From: Actinomycetota bacterium
Lineage (GTDB): Bacteria > Actinomycetota > Acidimicrobiia > Acidimicrobiales > Ilumatobacteraceae
Assembly: GCA_009701105.1 (NCBI GenBank)
Contig: WLKU01000028.1
Span: forward strand, 1-11,236
Length of the DNA: 11,236 nucleotides
Direction of reading: 5' to 3'
Below are positions 1 to 6,430 of the stretch, in pieces. The translations under genes were made by a program, and so were the position numbers. Under the pieces are notes generated by a model. That model ran no database searches. It saw only the letters and a program-made list of their open reading frames with translations, and was not told where the DNA came from. Position 1 is the stretch's first letter; each line of letters begins with the position of its first letter.

Positions 1-36
1 AAACTTGTTGAAGACTTACTCGCGCAAATGGCGTAA
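1..36 (+). CDS. C-terminal tail of an unidentified plus-strand gene (partial)
   Basis: Frame 1 is open from the window edge and reads KLVEDLLAQMA before a TAA at 34-36. The composition looks like an ordinary amphipathic C-terminal helix, and the codons resemble those used by the neighbours. Only eleven residues are present, so the product cannot be named, and an open stretch this short could occur by chance. It would converge on the minus-strand oxidoreductase with 15 bases between the two stop codons. Support is the clean reading frame plus an inverted repeat that spans both stop codons, as expected between convergent genes. Confidence 0.4.
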   Translation, partial: KLVEDLLAQMA

Positions 37-57
37 CTCGTATAACTTGCGTTACGC
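31..57. terminator. Inverted repeat spanning two convergent stop codons
   Basis: GCGTAAC at 31-37 is the exact reverse complement of GTTACGC at 51-57, leaving a 13-base loop. The left arm contains the plus-strand TAA and the right arm contains the minus-strand TAA. There is no clear T-run on either side, so this is not a canonical intrinsic terminator. A role as a bidirectional 3' end or transcript stabiliser is inferred from position only. Confidence 0.35.
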
Positions 58-984
58 GAAAGCAGCGAAAAGTTCGCTGATTGCTTTTGCCTGACCACCA
101 GAGGTAGACGACATCACTGCAATTGGCAAAACGCCCGCGTTGGCCCATGCTGCAAATTGTTCGCGCACTTGAGTAGCTGAACCAGAGACGGTGCAGTCGC
201 GTAGCCATGAGTCGCTCATTGTGGCTTGCAATGTTTGTGCCATTGACTCTTTGGGAGTCGTTGCGAGTACATGCTCGATTGCGTCCATTTCGTCGACGTA
301 ACCAGCGTTTCGCCAATAGTTGCGATAGTTGGGGAGCGAGACATAACCCGTCAACGTCTTACGATGTAGAGCCAACGCCGCGTCGATGTCGTCGCTGATG
401 ATGGTTGGAACCATGTTGGACATGAAGAAGGTTGATTGTTTGTCGGTGGGGAGAAGTGCAACTTGGCGCCCAATATCGCGCAAGGAGGCGTTCGCCCAAA
501 TAGCGCCTTCAGAGATTTGGTGTGAGAGTGCGAGCATTTTGTCCCGCAGTGTCGCTAGATAAATCGGTGGGAGTTCTCCAGAGAATTTTTCATTTGCGCG
601 CATCGCTGCAACGTAATTGGCGATGTCGCTCAGTGGCTTGCCGGTTTCAACTCCGAGACGCTGCACCACTGGCCCGTGACTTACTCCAATGCCGAGTCCA
701 AATCGACCACGAGATATTTCGTGAATGTGTGCTGCAGTATTTGCTGTCTCGACAGGATGGCTGTAATACATCGGTTGTATCGATGTCCAGAAATGAATGG
801 TGTTTGTGGCGTGGGCGAGTGAAGTGCACAGCGCCATGGTTCCGCCGAGACTTGGGCAGGCAAGACCTTCAAAGCCGAGTTGTTCGGCTTGTTGTGCCAA
901 CTCCAATATTGCATTGCGCTTAGTGGGCGATGCGACGATCGAAATTGCTGGCTTGGAATACGGGTTTGTCGGGAATTGCGTCAT
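52..984 (-). CDS. Luciferase-like monooxygenase family, probable F420-dependent oxidoreductase
   Basis: A 310-residue protein of the bacterial luciferase-like fold (TIM barrel binding FMN or coenzyme F420). The central segment ISRGRFGLGIGVSHGPVV (residues 90-107) matches the SxGRFxLGIGxSHxPxV signature frequent in actinobacterial F420-dependent members. The later PPIYLATLRDKM (139-150) and the following SEGAIWAN match the family's cofactor-binding strand region. An opening strand (ISIVAS, residues 14-19) fits the first barrel strand, and the length is complete. The substrate cannot be read from sequence. The gene faces away from the pimA-like gene across a 112-base spacer and ends against the plus-strand tail at 1-36. 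The start ATG at 984 has no evident Shine-Dalgarno and no TAnnnT hexamer 7 bases upstream, so its start is less certain than most here. Use of F420 rather than FMN is inference. Confidence 0.85.
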   Translation of the reverse strand: MTQFPTNPYSKPAISIVASPTKRNAILELAQQAEQLGFEGLACPSLGGTMALCTSLAHATNTIHFWTSIQPMYYSHPVETANTAAHIHEISRGRFGLGIGVSHGPVVQRLGVETGKPLSDIANYVAAMRANEKFSGELPPIYLATLRDKMLALSHQISEGAIWANASLRDIGRQVALLPTDKQSTFFMSNMVPTIISDDIDAALALHRKTLTGYVSLPNYRNYWRNAGYVDEMDAIEHVLATTPKESMAQTLQATMSDSWLRDCTVSGSATQVREQFAAWANAGVLPIAVMSSTSGGQAKAISELFAAFA

Positions 985-1020
985 AGTCTCACTGCTTTCG
1001 TACTGACTGTGTTTGTTCAG

Positions 1021-1060
1021 TTATGTTTCGTTGTGTTTTTATATGTTTTCATATGTTTTC
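1021..1060. repeat. Four 10-bp units with helically phased T-tracts upstream of pimA
   Basis: Four consecutive 10-base units read TTATGTTTCG, TTGTGTTTTT, ATATGTTTTC and ATATGTTTTC; the last two are identical. Their T-tracts begin at 1026, 1036, 1046 and 1056, exactly 10 bases apart. A-tracts repeated near the helical period are known to bend DNA. The block lies about 38 to 76 bases before the pimA start, where upstream promoter elements act, and also within the divergent spacer of the minus-strand oxidoreductase. Curvature or an UP-like role is inferred. Confidence 0.55.
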
Positions 1061-1074
1061 GGCTAAACAGCTTC

Positions 1075-1089
1075 TAGACGGTCTACCGT
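1075..1089 (+). promoter_or_regulatory. Probable leaderless promoter -10 of pimA with overlapping dyads
   Basis: TACCGT at 1084-1089 fits the TAnnnT -10 pattern and ends exactly 7 bases before the GTG at 1097, the spacing expected for leaderless transcripts. Two dyads overlap it: TAGAC-G-GTCTA (1075-1085) and ACGGT-CT-ACCGT (1078-1089). No convincing -35 is visible. The dyads could be an operator. The same TACCGT-N7-start arrangement recurs before tgt. Confidence 0.5.
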
Positions 1090-1096
1090 ATATGGC

Positions 1097-2269
1097 GTGA
1101 ACATGTTGCGGGTTGCAATGGTCAGTCCCTACAGCGTGTCAGTTCCGGGCGGAGTGCAAGCCCAAGTCATGGGTTTAGCGCGCGAACTTCGCCGCATCGG
1201 CCACGAAGTGCGAGTGCTTGCGCCATGTGATGGTCCGCCTCCTGAGCCATTTGTGACACCGTTGGGTCAGAGCCTGCCAACTTCAGCCAACGGATCCGTT
1301 GCACCGCTCGCGCCAGACCCATCAGCAGCATTGCGCACGATTCGCGCTCTTAATGATGAGGCCTTCGATGTTATTCATCTACACGAACCCATCGTCCCTG
1401 GTCCTACAGTCACGAGCTTGTTGTTGCGGCTCGCGCCGACGGTGGGAACATTTCATGCCGCTGGCGATTCATCGTCGTATCGGGTGCTCAACAAAACCGC
1501 GCGTTGGGCTGCCAACCACTTGAGTGCGCGCGTTGCGGTGTCTGAAGCCGCGAAGGAACTTGCATCGAGATATCTCGATGGTGACTATCAGGTGCTGTTC
1601 AATGGCATTGAAACTTCTCGCTATTTAAAAATTGGTGCGCAACGCGAGACTCAACCAACTATTTTTTTCTGTGGGCGTTTTGAGCCACGCAAAGGACTTG
1701 AGGTGTTGCTTGGTGCGATGAAGCACTTGCCGCACAACTTTGCACTGTGGATAGCAGCAGATGGTCCTGGCATAGACGAGATGCACAGGCTGTATGAAAA
1801 CGATCATCGCATTTCGTGGCTTGGCCGAATTACCGAAACAGACAAGCTCGATCGACTATCGCGCTGCACTGTGTTTTGTGCGCCATCATTGCGCGGTGAA
1901 TCCTTCGGCATAGTTCTACTTGAGGCAATGGCTGCAGCGGTTCCACTTGTGACCACCGATATTGATGGGTACCGAAATGTTGCAACGCACGAGGTGAATG
2001 CATTGCTCGTTGCTCCGGGTGACGAGGAGCAATTAGCAAGTTCGATTACTCGGATCGTTGACGACACAAATTTGTCGCAGCGTTTGGTGGCTGGTGGTCT
2101 GAAGCGTGCAGAGGATTTTTCGATGCAACGACTTGCTACCGAATACGTAGCAATCTACGAGAGACTCTTGGCGGCGGAAAAGAATAATGAAATCGTGGTG
2201 CAACCAAACAAACTTCTTTCAATGTTTGAACACCGCGTGCTCCGCCGACCACAAGTTGACCCAAATTGA
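1097..2269 (+). CDS. pimA: GT4 glycosyltransferase, PimA-like phosphatidylinositol mannosyltransferase
   Basis: Likely transfers mannose from GDP-mannose to phosphatidylinositol at the inner face of the membrane, the first step of phosphatidylinositol mannoside synthesis. The 390-residue protein has the two GT-B halves. The N-terminal MVSPYSVSVPGGVQAQV (residues 8-24) closely parallels mycobacterial PimA and carries the GGV loop. LHEP (95-98) and TFH (118-120) follow. The C-terminal half has GRFEPRKG (193-200), which binds the nucleotide-sugar phosphates, and the E-x7-E motif of GT4 enzymes in GESFGIVLLE (267-276). The GTG at 1097 is preferred because a TACCGT hexamer ends 7 bases before it; an in-frame ATG at 1103 would remove only two residues. 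In mycobacteria pimA sits near pgsA and the pdxS-pdxT-yebC-ruv region, and the latter part of that neighbourhood is seen here. Exact acceptor specificity is inferred from similarity recalled by eye. Confidence 0.82.
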   Translation: MNMLRVAMVSPYSVSVPGGVQAQVMGLARELRRIGHEVRVLAPCDGPPPEPFVTPLGQSLPTSANGSVAPLAPDPSAALRTIRALNDEAFDVIHLHEPIVPGPTVTSLLLRLAPTVGTFHAAGDSSSYRVLNKTARWAANHLSARVAVSEAAKELASRYLDGDYQVLFNGIETSRYLKIGAQRETQPTIFFCGRFEPRKGLEVLLGAMKHLPHNFALWIAADGPGIDEMHRLYENDHRISWLGRITETDKLDRLSRCTVFCAPSLRGESFGIVLLEAMAAAVPLVTTDIDGYRNVATHEVNALLVAPGDEEQLASSITRIVDDTNLSQRLVAGGLKRAEDFSMQRLATEYVAIYERLLAAEKNNEIVVQPNKLLSMFEHRVLRRPQVDPN

Positions 2270-2306
2270 TACGAACATGTCAAGACGCGGTATCGCGAGA
2301 CTGAAC

Positions 2307-2312
2307 TAGACT
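2307..2312 (+). promoter_or_regulatory. Probable leaderless -10 of the lemA unit
   Basis: TAGACT fits TAnnnT and ends 7 bases before the lemA ATG at 2320, so transcription would start at or beside the start codon. There is no Shine-Dalgarno before lemA. A recognisable -35 is absent. The 7-base word AGACTGA occurs at 2298-2304 and again at 2308-2314, 10 bases apart, the second copy overlapping the hexamer. Confidence 0.5.
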
Positions 2313-2319
2313 GAGCAAT

Positions 2320-2871
2320 ATGAACATTCTTGTTGTATTGATCGTTGTTGCAGCCCTGTTGCTGGCATTGGTGCTGCTGTATAACTCGCTCATTGGTCGC
2401 CGCAACGAAGTCGACAACGCATGGTCGCAAATTGATGTGCAACTTAAGCGCCGACTTGACCTCATTCCAAACTTGGTCGAGACCGTCAAGGGATATGCAT
2501 CCCATGAGAAAGCAACACTTGACGCTGTGATCCAAGCGCGGAATTCGGCGATTGGTGCCACGTCTTCGCCGAATGCCCAAGCAGCAGCCGACTCGGCGGT
2601 CACCGGGGCACTGCGTCAGTTGTTTGCACTTTCAGAGGCCTACCCAGACCTCAAGGCCAATCAAGGTTTTGTTTCGCTACAAGAAGAACTCTCCAATACC
2701 GAGAGTCGCATTGCTTATGCACGACAGTTTTATGGCGATGCTGTGCTGTCGTACAACACGGCAATACAAAAGTTTCCTGCATCTCTCGTTGCTGGTTCGT
2801 TCAAGTTCACTCAGCGTGAATATTTTGAAGCCGAAGTTGCTGCGCGTACCACACCCGAAGTTAAGTTTTAG
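2320..2871 (+). CDS. lemA: LemA family membrane-anchored protein
   Basis: A complete 183-residue LemA-family protein. Residues 2-23 form one hydrophobic segment (NILVVLIVVAALLLALVLLY) that anchors the protein. It is followed by the family signature YNSLIGRRNEVDNAWSQIDV (23-42) and LKRRLDLIPNLVETVKGYA (43-61), then a long helical domain. The C-terminal part contains ESRIAYARQFYGDAVLSYN, also characteristic of the family, and a basic-aromatic tail. The biochemical role of LemA proteins is not settled; they are often encoded next to M48 metalloproteases, as here with the htpX-like gene 23 bases downstream. The start ATG is supported by the membrane segment beginning at residue 2 and by the TAnnnT hexamer 7 bases upstream. 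Family assignment is firm; function is unknown. Confidence 0.92.
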   Translation: MNILVVLIVVAALLLALVLLYNSLIGRRNEVDNAWSQIDVQLKRRLDLIPNLVETVKGYASHEKATLDAVIQARNSAIGATSSPNAQAAADSAVTGALRQLFALSEAYPDLKANQGFVSLQEELSNTESRIAYARQFYGDAVLSYNTAIQKFPASLVAGSFKFTQREYFEAEVAARTTPEVKF

Positions 2872-2894
2872 TTAGATCGGAAGTCAAAAGTTTC

Positions 2895-3800
2895 ATGAAT
2901 GACCTCATCGCGTCGAATAAGCGACGCACATTTTTCTTACTCACCGGATTTATTGTCATCACTGTGTTGGTTGGCATGGCTGTTGGTGTGCTCATCGGCA
3001 ACGGAGCCACAGGGACGGTTATCGCGCTGGTGTTCTCGGCCGTGTTTGCTTTTGGCTCTTATTGGAAATCAGATTCTGTGGCATTAACTGTGAGTCGCGC
3101 AGTGCCAGCCGACCCTGTCGAGTTTCGTCGCTTGCACAACCTCGTTGAAGGCTTGTGTATCGCAAGCGGATTACCAAAGCCGCGCGTATTTGTGATTCGC
3201 GATGATGCGCCTAACGCGTTTGCAACTGGACGAAACCCCAAGCATGCTGCAATCGCAGTCACGACTGGTTTGCTCGAAAAGATGAATCGTGTTGAGTTGG
3301 AAGGCGTTGTTGCCCACGAACTCTCACATATTAAGAATTACGACATTTTGGTGAGCACATTAGCGGTCACACTGGTTGGCACGATTGCTCTCATCACCGA
3401 CATCACTATTCGCATGATGTGGTGGAACGGTGGGCGAGTGAGTCGTGGCAATGACCGCCGCGACAGCACCAATCCACTTGCATTTGTTGGCATTGCCTTG
3501 TTGATACTCGCACCGATCTTGGCCAAGATTATGCAGGCCGCGGTTAGTCGAAGGCGCGAAACGCTGGCTGATGTCTCGGCATGCAAAATGACCAGATATC
3601 CGCCAGGGCTCATCTCGGCGCTTGAAAAACTTCAGGCTGATAGCACCGTCACTCATTCGGCCAGCATGGCAACGGCTCATATGTGGATTGAGCAGCCGAT
3701 GTCCGGAGTGAATGACGCAGGTCGACTGGGTATGTGGCATAAACTTTTCAATACGCATCCCCCATTAGCAGAAAGAATTGCGCTGCTCAGAGAGATCTAA
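2895..3800 (+). CDS. htpX: HtpX-like M48 family zinc metalloprotease
   Basis: An integral membrane metalloprotease, expected to degrade damaged or misassembled membrane proteins. The zinc site is visible: HELSH at residues 141-145 gives the two histidines and the catalytic glutamate, and the third ligand is probably E222 in SRRRETLAD (218-226). Predicted membrane segments are about 13-36, 40-56, 152-172 and 195-216. NTHPPLAERI near the C-terminus (287-296) is the typical M48B ending. The 301-residue length fits the HtpX subfamily. It follows lemA by 23 bases and is followed by the lipoprotein gene after 2 bases, which suggests one transcript. The start ATG has only a weak GGAAG at 2879-2883, rather far upstream, so a slightly different start is possible. 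It lacks any of the C-terminal repeat domains seen in other M48 proteases. Confidence 0.93.
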   Translation: MNDLIASNKRRTFFLLTGFIVITVLVGMAVGVLIGNGATGTVIALVFSAVFAFGSYWKSDSVALTVSRAVPADPVEFRRLHNLVEGLCIASGLPKPRVFVIRDDAPNAFATGRNPKHAAIAVTTGLLEKMNRVELEGVVAHELSHIKNYDILVSTLAVTLVGTIALITDITIRMMWWNGGRVSRGNDRRDSTNPLAFVGIALLILAPILAKIMQAAVSRRRETLADVSACKMTRYPPGLISALEKLQADSTVTHSASMATAHMWIEQPMSGVNDAGRLGMWHKLFNTHPPLAERIALLREI

Positions 3801-3802
3801 CC

Positions 3803-4858
3803 ATGAAAAATCGCACACTGTTATTCGGTTCAATCGTTACAGTTTCGTTGTTGGCGCTGGCTGCCTGTGGTGGTTCATCGGGATCTTCAAGTTCGGGTGA
3901 TACTGCTGTAGTCGACACCACTGTTGTTACAGAGACCACGATTCCAGAGATCGTCAACCCGCTAACGGGTTTGCCAAATACTGATCCATCTACGCTGACT
4001 CGCCCTGCGATGGTTGTAAAAATCGACAACCACCCATCTGCTCGTCCGCAAATGGGAATTAATCAGGCAGATATTATTTTCGAAGAGAACGTTGAGAAAC
4101 TCACTCGATTGGCTGCTGTATTTCAAAGCGAAGGTTCAGATCCTGTTGGTCCAATTCGTAGCGGTCGCTTTCAAGACATCAACTTGTTGAGCTCGCTGAT
4201 TAAGCCGTTGTTTGTGTGGAGCGGTGGCAACGAACAGGTTTCATCCGCGATCAAAAAATCTGATCTCGTTGACTTGAGTTACACGGTGGCAAACAAAGAC
4301 GGTGGCTTTGCTCGCGACAGTGATCGCTCAGCACCACACAACTTGATTGCGGAGACTACAAAGTTGTGGACATTGAGCCCAGAGGGTTCGACTGCGCCAC
4401 CTGCACAGTTTTCATATCGTTCTGCAAGTGATGTAGCCCCAGCAACTGCAAAGCCAACTGCCGGTGTGAAAGTTTCCATGGACGGTGTGAAAGTGCAATG
4501 GGACTGGGATGCAACCACCGGAGAATTCTTACGACTGCAAGACAACACGCCAGACGTTGATACGGCAGACGTTCAACTCGCCGTGCCAAACGTGATTGTT
4601 CTCGAAGTTGAATACTCCAATCAGTACAGCCCGACATCCAAGACACTCGGTAGTGGAAAAGCGTATGTGTTCACTAACGGCACGTTGATTGAGGGCACAT
4701 GGGAGCGAGCCGTTCGTTTGGCTCCGTTCTTGCTCAAAGATTCGAGCGGGGCAGTGATCAAACTCACTCCTGGCCAGACCTTTGTTGAAGTGGCCCGTGC
4801 AGCAAAAACTGCCGTGGTGCCTGTGGGCACAAGCCCAGACGACGTGAAGTTTCTCTAA
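3803..4858 (+). CDS. DUF3048 (YerB-like) lipoprotein
   Basis: A 351-residue exported lipoprotein. The N-terminus has a basic start, a hydrophobic core and a lipobox LAAC with C22 as the lipidated cysteine, followed by a Gly-Ser-rich and then Thr-rich linker to about residue 50. DUF3048 hallmarks follow: NPLTGLP (52-58), KIDNHPSARPQMG (73-85) leading into ADIIFEE (89-95), GPIRSGR (116-122) and DRSAPHNLIA (174-183). The C-terminal half has GSGKAYVFTNG and LTPGQTFVEVA, typical of the second DUF3048 domain. The family includes Bacillus YerB; no reaction is established for it. It begins 2 bases after the htpX stop with a weak purine-rich stretch (AGAGAGAT) upstream, implying translational coupling. 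The context points to a cell-envelope role, which is inference. Confidence 0.9.
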   Translation: MKNRTLLFGSIVTVSLLALAACGGSSGSSSSGDTAVVDTTVVTETTIPEIVNPLTGLPNTDPSTLTRPAMVVKIDNHPSARPQMGINQADIIFEENVEKLTRLAAVFQSEGSDPVGPIRSGRFQDINLLSSLIKPLFVWSGGNEQVSSAIKKSDLVDLSYTVANKDGGFARDSDRSAPHNLIAETTKLWTLSPEGSTAPPAQFSYRSASDVAPATAKPTAGVKVSMDGVKVQWDWDATTGEFLRLQDNTPDVDTADVQLAVPNVIVLEVEYSNQYSPTSKTLGSGKAYVFTNGTLIEGTWERAVRLAPFLLKDSSGAVIKLTPGQTFVEVARAAKTAVVPVGTSPDDVKFL

Positions 4859-4875
4859 GAAAACTGTCACAAATA

Positions 4876-4894
4876 ACCGACCGTTTGTGTCGGT
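4876..4894. repeat. Inverted repeat ahead of pdxS, on the putative -35 region
   Basis: ACCGAC (4876-4881) and GTCGGT (4889-4894) form a perfect 6-bp stem around a 7-base loop. It begins 17 bases after the DUF3048 stop. There is no T-run, so termination is unlikely. It covers the place where a -35 for the pdxS promoter would lie (TTTGTG at 4884-4889 or TTGTGT at 4885-4890), so an operator is possible. Confidence 0.35.
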
Positions 4895-4911
4895 AACGGC
4901 TTCGGTACGAT
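4884..4911 (+). promoter_or_regulatory. Probable leaderless promoter of pdxS
   Basis: TACGAT at 4906-4911 fits TAnnnT and ends 7 bases before the pdxS ATG at 4919. A poor -35 candidate (TTTGTG, 4884-4889) lies 16 bases upstream. No Shine-Dalgarno precedes pdxS, which agrees with leaderless initiation. CGGTAACG (4891-4898) and CGGTACG (4903-4909) form an imperfect direct repeat here. Confidence 0.55.
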
Positions 4912-4918
4912 AGACAAC

Positions 4919-5812
4919 ATGACAAAGAATGCTGCACGCACAACTGGATCAATGCAGGTCAAGCGCGGTTTGGCCGAGATGCTCAAGGGTGGCGTCATTA
5001 TGGACGTCGTCAACTCTGAACAAGCAAAGATTGCCGAAGATGCCGGCGCAGTAGCAGTAATGGCGCTCGAGAGAGTGCCTGCCGACATTCGTCGTGACGG
5101 TGGCGTTGCTCGAATGAGTGATCCAGAAATGATTATGGCAATTCAGGCATGTTGCACTATTCCAGTGATGGCCAAAGCACGCATCGGACACTTTGTTGAA
5201 GCGCAAATTTTGCAGTCGCTTGGTGTTGACTTTATTGACGAATCAGAAGTACTCACCCCAGCCGACGAAACGCATCACATTGACAAGTTGGCATTTGATA
5301 CGCCGTTTGTTTGTGGTGCAACCAACTTGGGCGAAGCACTCCGTCGCATCAGTGAAGGCGCTGCACTCATTCGTTCAAAGGGTGAGGCTGGTACAGGCAA
5401 CGTTGTCGAAGCAGTTCGCCACTTGCGTAACATCTTTGGTGATATTCGCAAAATCACTCAAGCCGATTCGGCAGAATTGTTTGATTGGGCAAAAAAACTC
5501 GGCGCACCGCTTCCACTTGTCCAAGAAATCGCAGAGACTGGATTGCTGCAGGTTCCGTTGTTTTGTGCAGGCGGTATCGCCACACCAGCCGATGCTGCGC
5601 TGGCAATGCAACTCGGCGCTCAGTCAGTGTTCGTTGGTTCCGGAATCTTTAAGAGCGACGATCCGTCACCACGTGCGAAAGCGATTGTCGAAGCAACAAC
5701 CCACTTTATGGATGCCGACATTTTGGCAAAAGTAAGTCGCAATCTTGGTGCACCGATGACAGGCATTGGAATGGATCAGATCAACGAGCGTTACGCCGAG
5801 CGCGGTTGGTAA
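4919..5812 (+). CDS. pdxS: Pyridoxal 5'-phosphate synthase, PdxS (lyase) subunit
   Basis: Makes pyridoxal 5'-phosphate from ribose 5-phosphate, glyceraldehyde 3-phosphate and ammonia, the ammonia being delivered by PdxT. The 297-residue barrel is complete. K86 in MAKARIGH corresponds to the lysine that binds the pentose (K81 in Bacillus), and K154 in [10 protein letters not shown] to the second catalytic lysine (K149). D29 in IMDVVN matches the conserved active-site aspartate. The phosphate-binding segments [11 protein letters not shown] (216-226) and FVGSGIFKS are intact. PdxS normally assembles as two hexameric rings. Its partner pdxT follows after a 49-base gap that contains a strong inverted repeat. 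The start is supported by the TACGAT hexamer 7 bases upstream and by alignment of the N-terminal [16 protein letters not shown] region with the family. Confidence 0.97.
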   Translation: MTKNAARTTGSMQVKRGLAEMLKGGVIMDVVNSEQAKIAEDAGAVAVMALERVPADIRRDGGVARMSDPEMIMAIQACCTIPVMAKARIGHFVEAQILQSLGVDFIDESEVLTPADETHHIDKLAFDTPFVCGATNLGEALRRISEGAALIRSKGEAGTGNVVEAVRHLRNIFGDIRKITQADSAELFDWAKKLGAPLPLVQEIAETGLLQVPLFCAGGIATPADAALAMQLGAQSVFVGSGIFKSDDPSPRAKAIVEATTHFMDADILAKVSRNLGAPMTGIGMDQINERYAERGW

Positions 5813-5838
5813 TCAAACTCAACTCAATTGAGTTTGAT
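5812..5838. repeat. Inverted repeat in the pdxS-pdxT gap
   Basis: ATCAAACTCA (5812-5821) pairs perfectly with TGAGTTTGAT (5829-5838) around a 7-base loop. The same bases also contain a 14-base perfect palindrome, AACTCAATTGAGTT (5821-5834), so two mutually exclusive pairings exist. The left arm starts on the last base of the pdxS stop codon. No T-run follows, so it is not a standard intrinsic terminator. It may protect the pdxS message or reduce read-through into pdxT; this is inference. Confidence 0.6.
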
Positions 5839-5861
5839 GCGTTGACAGTCTGGTTATAGAT

Positions 5862-6428
5862 ATGAAAGTTGGCATCTTGGCATTGCAAGGTGCATTTGCA
5901 GTGCACGAAGAAATGTTGCAGAGCCTCGGCGCTAACACGGTGCAAGTGAGAACACCTCAAGATCTCAATGCGGTGGATGCTCTTGTGATGCCGGGCGGAG
6001 AGTCAACAACGATGTCTCACTTGCTCAGCACATCGCAATTGTTTGACCCGATTGCCAAACGGATCAATGATGCGATGCCAGTATTTGGAACCTGTGCGGG
6101 CATGATCTTGTTGGCAAAGAGCATTGCTGATGGGCGACCAGATCAGCGGTTTTACGGGGCGATTGATATCGATATTCAGCGCAACGCCTATGGTCGTCAG
6201 GTGGAGAGCTTTGAGACTGACCTAGATATCGAGGGGCTGGAGTCACCTTTTCATGCAATGTTTATTCGTGCTCCACAGGTAGTTCGGATTGGGTCTGACG
6301 TTGAGGTGCTCTCGACGCACGAGGACAAAGTGGTGCTGGCGCGTCAAGGTTCGGTTATGGTGGCGTCGTTTCATCCAGAATTAACGAGTGACAGTCGCAT
6401 TCATTCATTGTTTTTGCAGGAGGTGTAA
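5862..6428 (+). CDS. pdxT: Pyridoxal 5'-phosphate synthase, PdxT (glutaminase) subunit
   Basis: A class I glutamine amidotransferase that hydrolyses glutamine and passes ammonia to PdxS. The 188-residue protein has the expected catalytic triad: C78 in FGTCAGMILLA, and H171 and E173 in ASFHPEL. The GGES motif (45-48) and the family-specific RNAYGRQ (107-113) are also present. The N-terminus MKVGILALQGAF fixes the start at the ATG at 5862. Neither a Shine-Dalgarno nor a TAnnnT hexamer 7 bases upstream is visible, which contrasts with most other genes here; a TTGACA at 5842-5847 has no matching -10. Transcription probably continues from pdxS through the inverted repeat. yebC begins 2 bases after the stop, and its ribosome-binding site lies inside the end of pdxT. 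Confidence 0.97.
   Translation: MKVGILALQGAFAVHEEMLQSLGANTVQVRTPQDLNAVDALVMPGGESTTMSHLLSTSQLFDPIAKRINDAMPVFGTCAGMILLAKSIADGRPDQRFYGAIDIDIQRNAYGRQVESFETDLDIEGLESPFHAMFIRAPQVVRIGSDVEVLSTHEDKVVLARQGSVMVASFHPELTSDSRIHSLFLQEV
6418..6424 (+). promoter_or_regulatory. Strong Shine-Dalgarno of yebC
   Basis: AGGAGGT lies 6 bases before the yebC ATG at 6431 and overlaps the last codons of pdxT. It is the clearest ribosome-binding site in the window, shows the host does use Shine-Dalgarno initiation, and implies yebC is translated from the pdxT transcript. Confidence 0.85.
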
Positions 6429-6430
6429 AG

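Noticed and set aside
522..923. 133-codon plus-strand frame opposite the luciferase-like gene
   Set aside because: The minus-strand protein has clear family motifs through the same region; this frame is Arg- and Cys-rich with no domain.
2155..2580. 141-codon minus-strand frame across the pimA end and lemA start
   Set aside because: It spans two well-supported plus-strand genes and a promoter, is rich in Cys and Arg as shadow frames often are, and shows no family motif.
4859..4918. Intrinsic terminator after the DUF3048 gene
   Set aside because: The only hairpin is followed by AACGGC rather than a T-run, so it was recorded as a possible operator instead.
5842..5847. Consensus-like TTGACA as a pdxT promoter -35
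   Set aside because: A 17-base spacer would put the -10 inside the pdxT start region, where nothing resembles TATAAT, and the nearer TTATAG is only 6 bases away. It is probably chance.
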